5,593 nt of DNA, taken from Alphaproteobacteria bacterium (lineage in GTDB: Bacteria > Pseudomonadota > Alphaproteobacteria > UBA3830). This document shows positions 1-5,593 of the stretch, in pieces (within the stretch, counting starts at the first letter, position 1; each line of letters begins with the position of its first letter). The notes beneath the pieces are model-generated. The model had not been told where the DNA came from. It saw only the letters and a program-made list of their open reading frames with translations, and ran no database searches. The stretch spans positions 1 to 5,593 of the forward strand of contig JAFQBQ010000194.1 in NCBI GenBank assembly GCA_017416635.1. Reading direction: 5' to 3'. Made by a program: the position numbers and the translations under genes.

Positions 1-350
1 GGATCTTCAAGTTCGGTTATTGTGCGTTCTTTGAAATAGACACCGATTTTTACTGAAACATTAGTCGGAATTTCTAAATTACCTTCGTGAACATCGCGAA
101 CCAAGCCATTAAGATAAATCTTTCCTGCTTCAACCGTAACTGCTCCCGTGCTTGAATCGATGACGCAAGTACATCCACTAATGACATCTCCGCTCTTGAA
201 AAGCGCATCACCGATTTCTTTGATTGCGTGGTTCGCATATTCCTGCAAATCGTTTAATTCCGCGGCTTGCAGATGCTGGCTTGAACGAAATAGCGCTTTT
301 GTGTATTTTTTCGCAGCATCGAACCTATTATAAACATTTCCTGTCGTCAT
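1..350 (-). CDS. DUF4815-type phage tail protein, N-terminal part (runs off window)
   Basis: The frame starts at ATG 350-348, preceded by a strong GGAGGG ribosome-binding site at 355-360, and stays open to base 1, giving ~116 residues with no stop. It begins MTTGNVYNRFDAAKKYTKAL and continues with an ELNDLQEYANHAIKEIGDAL stretch, then a 'GDVISGC' turn and a beta-rich 'GKIYLNGLVRDV' segment ending in 'TITELED'. From memory, this is the start of the DUF4815 family, found at the end of baseplate clusters in alphaproteobacterial contractile-tail prophages, probably as a tail-fibre or baseplate-periphery protein. Full-length members are several hundred residues, so most of it lies to the left. The upstream gene's TAG stop (362-360) touches this ribosome-binding site, so the two are almost certainly co-transcribed. 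No frame damage is visible. The family call is recognition from pattern, not from a search. Confidence 0.75.
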   Translation of the reverse strand, partial: MTTGNVYNRFDAAKKYTKALFRSSQHLQAAELNDLQEYANHAIKEIGDALFKSGDVISGCTCVIDSSTGAVTVEAGKIYLNGLVRDVHEGNLEIPTNVSVKIGVYFKERTITELED

Positions 351-359
351 CTTTCCCTC

Positions 360-845
360 CTAAAACGTCACCACAAAAGAGCAGCTGTGTCGCGTATTTC
401 CCGTGCGAATTAGTGGAACGCAATTTTCAAGCATCAGTAGCTCGCCAAAATCTTCAATTTCTGTCGGCAGAAAATATCGCTGACCGATCGGAAGATCGCT
501 TTGAACGACAGTATTCAGGAATAAGCCGTACTCACGAATCGTGTAACCATTGCCATCTGCGTAATCGAACTGCGCTTTCACAAAGAGTTGATTGGTCGGA
601 TTTTCGGAAATTCTCCAACGACCGCTCGGAGTGACTAAAGTTCCCTGATCGTCTCCGACAACGTAATAAGTTTCATTGACAACGCGCCGTCCGATTTCTC
701 GGAACAAACTTGTTTGAGTCGAATCTTCTGACACTTTTTCGCTACCAGTCCATTCTTCAGAGCCTGTTCCCCAAGCGATAAAAAGCTGATTTGATCGAAT
801 GCTTCTTGCTATACCTGCGCGTCCCGGAATTGTTATAACTGCCAT
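360..845 (-). CDS. Conserved phage tail-fibre-associated protein, 161 aa
   Basis: I chose the start at ATG 845-843 (MAVITIPGRAGIARSI). It shares its A with the TAA stop of tail protein I (847-845), forming a TAATG junction, and has a GGAGGG ribosome-binding site just upstream inside the preceding gene. The frame is open back to 917, but those extra residues merely overlap tail protein I. The protein shows 'LFIAWGTGSEEW' near residues 21-32, 'LFREIGRRVV' near 46-55, 'ISENPTNQLFV' near 78-88 and 'IREYGLF' near 101-107, and ends in VVTF. This layout (a property that must be 'true at a value', then an ENPT...RE-GLF module) resembles the N-terminal part of phage tail-collar/fibre proteins (Phage_tail_fib-like), but the protein is short. 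It sits between tail protein I and the DUF4815 gene, where tail-fibre attachment proteins occur. A role in the distal baseplate is inferred from position and pattern; the exact function is unknown. Confidence 0.7.
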   Translation of the reverse strand: MAVITIPGRAGIARSIRSNQLFIAWGTGSEEWTGSEKVSEDSTQTSLFREIGRRVVNETYYVVGDDQGTLVTPSGRWRISENPTNQLFVKAQFDYADGNGYTIREYGLFLNTVVQSDLPIGQRYFLPTEIEDFGELLMLENCVPLIRTGNTRHSCSFVVTF

Positions 846-2047
846 TAGCCCTCCGTCATTTTGCTGTACCAATTTTGTTCGCACCACGGGATGTCGTAAT
901 GAACGTTGTCTCCCCACGTGCTGTTGCCTTTGTAAATTGCTGTTCCGAAAAATTCTGATTCCAAATTGCTTTCGACCGATGCCAAAAGCTCTGCGGAAAA
1001 AACAGAATTGTCCTCAAAAAATCCTCGTTCAGCAGCTAGCTCGCCGTCATATTCTGCGTCTGCTGTTGCTTCCGAAAGTTCTCGAATTTCAATCGGAATC
1101 GTTTCTGAGTTATCCGCGAACATGGACAATTGATGAAATGAAAGTTTGAACGGCTCGTCGTTTAATTGTTCGTAGCTTCCAGCGAAGCAACACTGCAAAT
1201 CGCCAAGTGTTGAGTCTGCGTCTGATAAAATTATCATTGCTCGGCAGGCGGTGATCGGCTGAATCAAATTATCAGGGATATGTTCACCAATGTAATCCGA
1301 GTTTTCTAAAACCGTTTCTGAATAATGATGAATCGGATAAACAGGTTCGCTGATTCTCGTTTTATCCAAGATTCCGAAATCGAGTTTAAAGCCATCTTCA
1401 ATCAGTGCAAAATTGTAGTGTTCGTTTTCAAAAGAAGATTTTACGTCGTAATTCCCGGCTTCAGCTTCAGTGAACATTTTGCGACCGAACGATAATTGCG
1501 GACTGTTTTCAGATAAACGCACGCCTGAATAATCCGATAAAATATCACCCCAATTCGAATGATCGAGAACAAAATCGCGAACATCGTCTTCTTTGTTGTA
1601 CAAGCGAAACAGATTTGCTCTGAGCGGAGCTGCCAGTTTTGCTACATCTATAATTGTATCAACATCTAAAATGTCAGGAAGTTCATCGAAGCCAATTTGA
1701 AAGTTCGCGAATCTTTCTCCTACACCTTCCTCTTCGACAATAATTCCTGTTAAACCGTACCACGAAAGAGCTTGCTTCAGAGAATAAGGCGTTCCTTTCA
1801 AACGGTGAAATTGCAGTCCTTGAATGACTCTTTCTCGGAAATCGTCTATGTTAATTTGCGCAAGTGAATATTCCCAACTTAAAGCCAAATTGATATTTGA
1901 ACCTGTCGTTTTAAATTTGAAACCAGCAAGAACATTTGAATCGATATTGTATTTAATCGCTTGCTCAACTGTTCTTTCAAATTTTGTGGCATTCCAAGGC
2001 GGCAGCGAGCCGCTGCCCCCGATGTTTCGCTGCGCTAGCTCATTCAT
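845..2047 (-). CDS. Phage tail protein I (P2 gpI-like baseplate protein) with long C-terminal extension, 400 aa
   Basis: The start is ATG 2047-2045 (MNELAQRNIGG), which overlaps the TGA stop of baseplate J in an ATGA arrangement. A GGAG ribosome-binding site lies about nine bases upstream; an earlier in-frame start at 2080 would only lengthen the overlap. The first ~190 residues fit the Tail_P2_I family: a 'LPPWNATKFERTVEQAI' region, then 'LKGTPYSLKQALSWYGL' and 'AKLAAPLRANLFRLYN', ending with 'NWGDILSDYSGVRLSE'. In P2-like phages gpI is a wedge component of the baseplate, next to gpJ, which agrees with the gene order here. Residues ~190-400 go well beyond the usual family length. They carry 'ILDKTRISEPVYPIHHY', 'VLENSDYIGEHI', a 'LSFHQLSMFAD' segment, an acidic run near 'RELSEATADAEYDGEL', and a Trp-rich end 'STWGDNVHYDIPWCEQNW'. 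I do not recognise a named domain there; it may help mount fibres. The frame is intact. Confidence 0.88.
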   Translation of the reverse strand: MNELAQRNIGGSGSLPPWNATKFERTVEQAIKYNIDSNVLAGFKFKTTGSNINLALSWEYSLAQINIDDFRERVIQGLQFHRLKGTPYSLKQALSWYGLTGIIVEEEGVGERFANFQIGFDELPDILDVDTIIDVAKLAAPLRANLFRLYNKEDDVRDFVLDHSNWGDILSDYSGVRLSENSPQLSFGRKMFTEAEAGNYDVKSSFENEHYNFALIEDGFKLDFGILDKTRISEPVYPIHHYSETVLENSDYIGEHIPDNLIQPITACRAMIILSDADSTLGDLQCCFAGSYEQLNDEPFKLSFHQLSMFADNSETIPIEIRELSEATADAEYDGELAAERGFFEDNSVFSAELLASVESNLESEFFGTAIYKGNSTWGDNVHYDIPWCEQNWYSKMTEG

Positions 2048-2850
2048 AACAGTAGCTCCACTTCTAATAAGCGTGCGCATTCGGTTTCAGAAACTTCAAC
2101 ATCCGAAATTGGTGACAATAATTGAACATCCTTTACATCATCTAAAAACAAATTTGAGATGATCCACGACCGCGAAATTGAAACTCCCAAGCCCGCAATT
2201 TTCGCAAAAGCATTTTTGAATGATGTTTTAATCGTGCTTAAAAATTCTATCGGAGTGGACGACATCAAAGTGATTTTTGCTTTTACATCGATATCGATTA
2301 AATTGCACGGAACAACTTGAACGGTGTCAGTTAACATTCGAATATCATCTCTCTGCATATAATCATTTACGGCATCAAGCAGATCTTCAGAGACAACGCC
2401 GTTATTTTCTTTCGAAAGAATGGAAATTCTGACTAATCCCGGTTCAGGAGAGTCTGCGTTTGCTTCTTTTACTCGAGGATCGGAATTTAAAGCATGAAAT
2501 TTATAAGCCTCTCGACTTCCTGCACTAGACCAGCCAACAATTTTTGCTTGAGTCCGTGTTCTGAGTTCATCATCTGTTTCGTTTTCTAATCGCGTAATTC
2601 CGTAAAAGGCAGCGAGATTATCCAAATCGCTTTCCGTAGCAAAAGCCAATAAGTTTGCTTTGGCTGCTTGATTGATTCGCTGTCTCAGTAGCAATTCGCG
2701 ATAGGCAGCAATTTCCATCAATTTAATCAGGGGATCGCTTTCGAGATAAGCTGTAAATTCAGGCTCAATTTCGATAGCCTCCTTCAGTTTGCTGTTCTCC
2801 TGAACAAAATTAGAATAAGACGGAATTTCTTGACATATGGTTTCATATTG
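2044..2850 (-). pseudogene. Baseplate assembly protein J (gpJ-like), 5'-truncated at cargo insertion
   Basis: The minus-strand frame reads from just after an in-frame TAA (2853-2851) to a TGA at 2046-2044, 268 codons including the stop. Its N-terminal part reads 'YETICQEI', then 'EPEFTAYLESDPLIKLMEIA' and 'AYRELLLRQRINQAAKANLL', followed by 'DLDNLAAFYGITRL' and 'SREAYKFHAL'. These are hallmarks of Mu gp47/P2 gpJ-family baseplate proteins, which form the wedge around the tail hub. Family members are usually ~290-310 residues and have a short leader before the 'DYETI'-like segment. That leader is missing: homology begins immediately beside the stop and the cargo promoter. No ATG or plausible ribosome-binding site opens the frame. 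TTG 2721 and ATG 2718 are in frame but lie inside the conserved helix. The C-terminal two thirds is undamaged. I read this as a gene that lost ~15-30 codons and its start when flanking DNA was replaced. Confidence 0.8.
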
Positions 2851-2857
2851 TTAGAAT
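2830..2857 (+). promoter_or_regulatory. Strong sigma70-type promoter for the cargo gene
   Basis: There is a perfect TTGACA -35 at 2830-2835, a 16-base spacer, and TAGAAT at 2852-2857 (five of six matches to TATAAT). Transcription would begin around 2864, giving a leader of about 30 bases before the ribosome-binding site of the plus-strand gene. The -35 box lies in DNA that still encodes the baseplate J Cys-Gln codons on the other strand. The -10 box overlaps the in-frame TAA that ends the J homology. The match is seen directly; activity is inferred. Confidence 0.72.
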
Positions 2858-2882
2858 GAAGACCTGATAGTCACATGAGAAA

Positions 2883-2886
2883 GGAG
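2883..2886 (+). promoter_or_regulatory. Ribosome-binding site deciding the start of the secreted-protein gene
   Basis: GGAG (within AAGGAG, 2881-2886) lies six bases before ATG 2893. An upstream in-frame ATG at 2875 has no ribosome-binding site and would add six residues (MRKEWV) ahead of the signal peptide. The 2893 start is therefore preferred. Confidence 0.75.
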
Positions 2887-2892
2887 TGGGTG

Positions 2893-4719
2893 ATGCATCT
2901 TAGATGTATTTTTGTTTTTTTGCTGTCATTTTTAGTTTCGTTTTCTGACGATGCCTTCGGGATGCGCAAATCTCCTATTCTTCAAGGAAATACTGATTTG
3001 GAAAGGAAAATTGTTGACATTATTGCGCAGAAGAAACGGGTCCCACGTGAAGATATAAATGGGCTAATGACCGAAAGAAAAACCGCCCTTTTGAAATATG
3101 TTAACGAAGAGGTGTTAGCAAGAGAAAACGCTCAGTTATATGTTTTTTGTGATGGCAAAGATAACATTGATTTAAAAGTTAACTTGCTGAAAGCAGTTAC
3201 AGATGTTGAGGTTGACATTACCGAGACGGACCTAAGATTGTTGAACACTCGAAATGGTAAGGATTATGAAAAATCTCTTACGCGACATATCTCTCAAAGA
3301 GGGAATAGTTTGATTTCGGCTCTATTTAGAGCCACTAGTTACTCTTTCCTCATAAATAATATACTATCCCCAGAGAGTTTGTACAGCGAATTATCTAGTG
3401 TTAGCTTTGCTTTTATCAGAAGAATGGCGGATCTTAAGAGTTATGACTGTTATTTGGGGCTGCCCAAAGCTGTCATTGATTCAAATTTTAGTCGTATTTT
3501 CCCCTGTTCTAGGCGTTTGATGATTGCAATATGCTTCGATGAATTTGTACGAAAAAAATTATGTTCGCGATCAAGGGCGGAGTTCTTTTCTCAATATCAG
3601 GTTACGCCGAGAGTTGTTGATGAAGAATCTGTGGAGATTTCTGTTACTGAGCGAGGCAACGTAGCGGGTGGAAGGAACAATTGTCGTTGCGTATTTGGAA
3701 AAAAAGGTTCAGGCGTTAATCCCGGCTACATTTTGTCCACTAATGGCGCCAAGTTTTTCATAAAAATGTTTCATCTGGCAAGTTATAAAAAAAGAAAGGG
3801 AAGTAAGGATCAAATAAGTGAATACGGAACACGTACCTATGTTAGTAGTGATTCACTGTCTTTTCAAGCCAGCTTCCGGAGCTCAGTAGATACGAAGAAA
3901 ACGAACGAGGACTTTAGGTTCGATTTGAGAGAGCCGTTTCTTTACACTGTATTGGATCTTTTGGGAGCAGGCCCTGAGTTTACTATGGTAGTTAACCCCT
4001 ATGTCCATCAAGGAATATACATTGCTACTAAGGATGTATCATCATCGGATGATAATAAGTTGTTTTCTACGTTTAAAGATATCGAAGATAAGGTTAAAGG
4101 CGGACAACTTTCTATGCAGAATTTAGTCGATTCTGATGTTGTATTGTATATTAATGAGTTGGATCTTTTAGGGAAGCTGTTGGGATTAAGAGATTTGCAC
4201 AGTGAAAATTTTGGTTTTCTGCTTAATGAGGCGTCGATTGTAAAGGATAGTTTAAAAATTGTTGATTTTGTTTATCCTGATTTTGGGTTTGAAGAGAGAG
4301 ATGTTGTAGAGGATTTTATTGCAAGAGAGAAAAGAGGGTTAAATATTACGGAAGATACTTTGGCTGGACAAATTATTCGGATCAAGGAAGCTAAAGAGAT
4401 GATGAAAGATGTGTTTTCGAATTTGGAAAAGAGAGTGAGTAAGACTTGCGAAAAAATTTCGAAATCATCAGGCGGTGAATTCGAGGACGTTTTACTAGAA
4501 GCTCGGAACAGAGTAGATGGTTATTTGAAAGAGGTTAGAGGAAAGGAGTCGGAAGAGTCCATGTTATCCTTTAATGGTATGCCCAGAACCAATGCTGAAC
4601 TTATAGGTTTTTCAATGGAGAAAGGAGTTAAGGTGTCTTATCCTGATGCTATTGAAGGTTTGGACGGCTACATCAATGTACTTAAACGGAATTATACGCG
4701 GCTTCGTGAGCTTAAATGA
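2893..4719 (+). CDS. Secreted protein with protein-kinase-fold-like core, ~608 aa, inserted cargo
   Basis: I do not recognise this as a named gene. The N terminus 'MHLRCIFVFLLSFLVSFS' followed by 'DDAFG' is a typical Sec signal peptide, with likely cleavage after Ala-Phe-Gly near residue 23. Residues ~25-250 are mainly helical and unfamiliar. From ~280 to ~460 the spacing resembles a kinase fold. 'FFIK' has Lys291 as a possible beta-3 lysine, and 'LREPFLYTVLDLLGAGPEF' has Glu347 as a possible alpha-C glutamate. 'VVNPYVHQGIYIATKDV' could be the beta4-beta5/hinge. 'LRDLHSENFGF' gives Asp434 and Asn439 in exact HRDxxxxN spacing with His replaced by Leu, and 'IVDF' gives Asp458 in the metal-binding DFG position. 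After that comes a charged, helix-rich tail to 608, possibly coiled coil. It is more AT-rich than the flanking phage genes, on the opposite strand, and has its own promoter. An exported kinase-like effector or periplasmic enzyme is inference; a degenerate pseudokinase is the main alternative. Confidence 0.82.
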   Translation: MHLRCIFVFLLSFLVSFSDDAFGMRKSPILQGNTDLERKIVDIIAQKKRVPREDINGLMTERKTALLKYVNEEVLARENAQLYVFCDGKDNIDLKVNLLKAVTDVEVDITETDLRLLNTRNGKDYEKSLTRHISQRGNSLISALFRATSYSFLINNILSPESLYSELSSVSFAFIRRMADLKSYDCYLGLPKAVIDSNFSRIFPCSRRLMIAICFDEFVRKKLCSRSRAEFFSQYQVTPRVVDEESVEISVTERGNVAGGRNNCRCVFGKKGSGVNPGYILSTNGAKFFIKMFHLASYKKRKGSKDQISEYGTRTYVSSDSLSFQASFRSSVDTKKTNEDFRFDLREPFLYTVLDLLGAGPEFTMVVNPYVHQGIYIATKDVSSSDDNKLFSTFKDIEDKVKGGQLSMQNLVDSDVVLYINELDLLGKLLGLRDLHSENFGFLLNEASIVKDSLKIVDFVYPDFGFEERDVVEDFIAREKRGLNITEDTLAGQIIRIKEAKEMMKDVFSNLEKRVSKTCEKISKSSGGEFEDVLLEARNRVDGYLKEVRGKESEESMLSFNGMPRTNAELIGFSMEKGVKVSYPDAIEGLDGYINVLKRNYTRLRELK

Positions 4720-4735
4720 TGTGGACGGTCGTTCA

Positions 4736-4914
4736 AATGCTCACTTCCGAAAATTGTTTTACAATCGGAGATTCGCCAATTTCATAGGATTTTCAGGCTG
4801 TTTGATCACCGCAATCAAAGACGAACTGTCACCGTTTTTAGGTTTGAAAACAACCTCTTGCCCAAGATGGTCGAACATGTCATTGACTGCGGTTTCAAGT
4901 GCTTCTCTGAACAT
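4736..4914 (-). pseudogene. Head-tail joining protein fragment, frameshifted and 3'-truncated
   Basis: This frame is too short for routine calling. ATG 4914-4912 begins two bases after the capsid TAA (4919-4917), the usual coupled position for a gpFII-like attachment protein. It reads MFREALETAVNDMFDHLGQE, then 'VVFKPKNGDSSSLIAVIKQP', and stops at TAA 4761-4759 after 51 residues with an uncharacteristic tail (MKLANLRL). In the next frame from about 4784 the DNA encodes 'YEIGESPIVKQFSEVSI', which is the continuation expected of this family ('...GxSxIV...xEV...'). One base lost near 4784-4786 (CCT-AT instead of CCT-TAT) would restore the join. The shifted frame ends at TGA 4735-4733, where the phage similarity also stops, 14 bases past the stop of the cargo gene. 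The rest of the protein is absent. The family assignment is from memory; the frameshift is read directly. Confidence 0.68.
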
Positions 4915-4916
4915 TT

Positions 4917-5531
4917 TTAGCTTGCCGTAACTTTCACCAAAACTGCTGGTATCAGACAGAGTGGCAGTGGATTCGATTGCGTGTGTAGATCTGTTCCTCG
5001 ATCAAACTTTCTCGGCTCTTGTTTTGCGTAAATCGGTAATCCAAGAGTATTTACAGTCTCATTGAAATCGGCAGGAGCAAAATATGTTACGAAAGTTTGG
5101 GATGTTCCGACAGGGAAACAATGCCCTTCACCTGAAGCGATAAAGCGTCTTACGTTTCCATCAGGATCGATCGCCTGTCCGCGATATTCCTCGAAAGTAA
5201 TTCCGCCGAAAGTGAAACCTGAACGCATATCATCTCGCAGAGCTGCGCCTTCCTGCCATCTTTCGTAAGCTTCCTTGACCTTTGAATGTGAAGTCAGCGC
5301 ATCGAAAAATTCAGGTGAAACCAAGCAATGAACGCCTGTCATAAATTCTCCGCAAAGGTTGTCTTCGATGTGCCGAACGACTTCGAGACATTTCTTTTTT
5401 ACATCTGTTCCTGCGGTTCCGAGAGCGAAATTTACAGTTTTCGGCGTTATTTCAAACTCATCGTACAGGTTATATAAAGTGCTTCCATCAGCATCGAGAA
5501 TGTTTCCCTTTAACGCTCCTATACGAAGATG
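4917..5531 (-). pseudogene. Major capsid protein (lambda gpE family), C-terminal fragment
   Basis: The frame is open from 5531, just after an in-frame TAA (5534-5532), down to a TAA at 4919-4917, about 204 residues. The N-terminal end reads 'LRIGALKGNILDADGSTLYN', a segment that lies near the middle of gpE-type capsids. It is followed by 'LYDEFEITPKTVNFALG', 'FGGITFEEYRG', 'FIASGEGHCFPVGT' and the diagnostic end 'YAKQEPRKFDRGTDLHTQSN'-PLPLC. gpE-family capsid proteins are about 340 residues, so roughly the first 130 are missing. An ATG at 5342 is in frame but lies inside conserved sequence and has no good ribosome-binding site, so it is unlikely to be a true start. The break coincides with a possible insertion-sequence edge at ~5530. 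A truncated capsid of this kind could not assemble. Identification is strong; the cause of the break is inferred. Confidence 0.85.
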
Positions 5532-5593
5532 TTAAAACTCGACCACGCAACGCCTCACCTACATCAGATCAAAAATGAAAGTTCCCCCTGTAA
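5530..5593. mobile_element. Possible IS21-family terminus cutting the capsid gene (partial)
   Basis: Capsid homology stops abruptly here. From 5530 the plus strand reads TGTTAAAACTCGACCACGCA and later carries GATCAAAAATGAAAGTTCCC. IS21-family elements begin 5'-TG and end CA, and their termini often carry 'GACCAC'-like and 'GGGGAACTTTCA...TTGATC'-like motifs, so both features fit from memory. No transposase coding is present because the window ends after 64 bases. The contig stopping here would be expected if the element occurs in several copies. An unrelated noncoding junction is the alternative. Confidence 0.4.

Noticed and set aside
148..1149. Plus-strand open frames at 148-333, 224-634 and 799-1149
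   Set aside because: They lie antisense to the DUF4815, 161-residue and tail protein I genes. They have no ribosome-binding sites, and their composition is low-complexity and Ser/Leu/Cys-rich, typical of antisense shadows.
1824..2162. Plus-strand open frame across the tail I / baseplate J overlap
   Set aside because: It is antisense to two well-supported phage genes and has no ribosome-binding site or recognisable protein pattern.
2853..2900. Minus-strand promoter that would drive truncated baseplate J
   Set aside because: TATGAA- and TAACAAT-like boxes occur, but no acceptable -35 lies at the right distance, and J has no start codon there.
2840..4740. Direct or inverted repeats bounding the cargo cassette
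   Set aside because: I compared the two junction regions by eye and found no shared repeat long enough to suggest a transposon end or a site-specific attachment site.
4706..4744. GTGAGC...GCTCAC inverted repeat after the cargo gene as a terminator
   Set aside because: The stem is only 6 bp with a 27-base loop and no T-run follows. A second small hairpin (ATTGT/ACAAT at 4753-4765) lies in the head-tail coding remnant and also lacks a proper tract. No convincing terminator is visible.
4646..4930. Plus-strand frame overlapping the cargo 3' end and the head-tail fragment
   Set aside because: It starts inside the secreted-protein gene in another frame and then runs antisense to the head-tail and capsid sequence. 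It is a by-product of the junction, not a gene.
5062..5268. Plus-strand frame inside the capsid fragment
   Set aside because: It is antisense to the conserved capsid C terminus and has no start signal.

Overview
This window looks like the decayed structural region of a prophage in a fairly AT-rich bacterial genome. A secreted-protein gene of different character has been placed in the middle of it. The phage genes lie on the minus strand. They combine a lambda gpE-type capsid with a P2/Mu-like contractile-tail baseplate module, a mosaic common in proteobacterial temperate phages. The tail proteins resemble those of alphaproteobacterial prophages. Together with the low GC and a signal-peptide cargo protein of effector-like appearance, this hints at a host-associated alphaproteobacterium, but that is inference only. 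The odd length of the window and the insertion-sequence-like right edge suggest a short contig that stopped at a repeat.

Layout from right to left, which is phage transcription order. (1) About 5530-5593 has no phage coding sequence and resembles the terminus of an IS21-family element. (2) 4917-5531 is the C-terminal ~60% of a gpE-type major capsid protein; its N-terminal part is cut off at the putative IS edge. (3) 4736-4914 is the start of a head-tail joining protein with a one-base frameshift, lost at 4736. (4) 2893-4719 on the PLUS strand is a ~608-residue exported protein with a kinase-fold-like core, preceded by a strong sigma70-type promoter. (5) 2044-2850 is a baseplate J protein that lacks its extreme N terminus and start codon. 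(6) 845-2047 is tail protein I with a long C-terminal extension. (7) 360-845 is a conserved tail-fibre-associated protein. (8) 1-350 is the N-terminal part of a DUF4815-type tail protein that runs off the window.

The main conclusion is the junction. In an intact phage of this type the capsid/head-tail genes and baseplate J are separated by many genes (neck, sheath, tube, tape measure, hub, gp25-like). Here they are separated only by the plus-strand cargo gene, and both flanking phage genes are broken at the cargo boundaries. A large part of the morphogenesis cluster was therefore replaced by a compact promoter-plus-gene cassette. The downstream baseplate genes keep intact frames, good ribosome-binding sites and coupled starts, so the loss is probably recent or those genes are still under selection.
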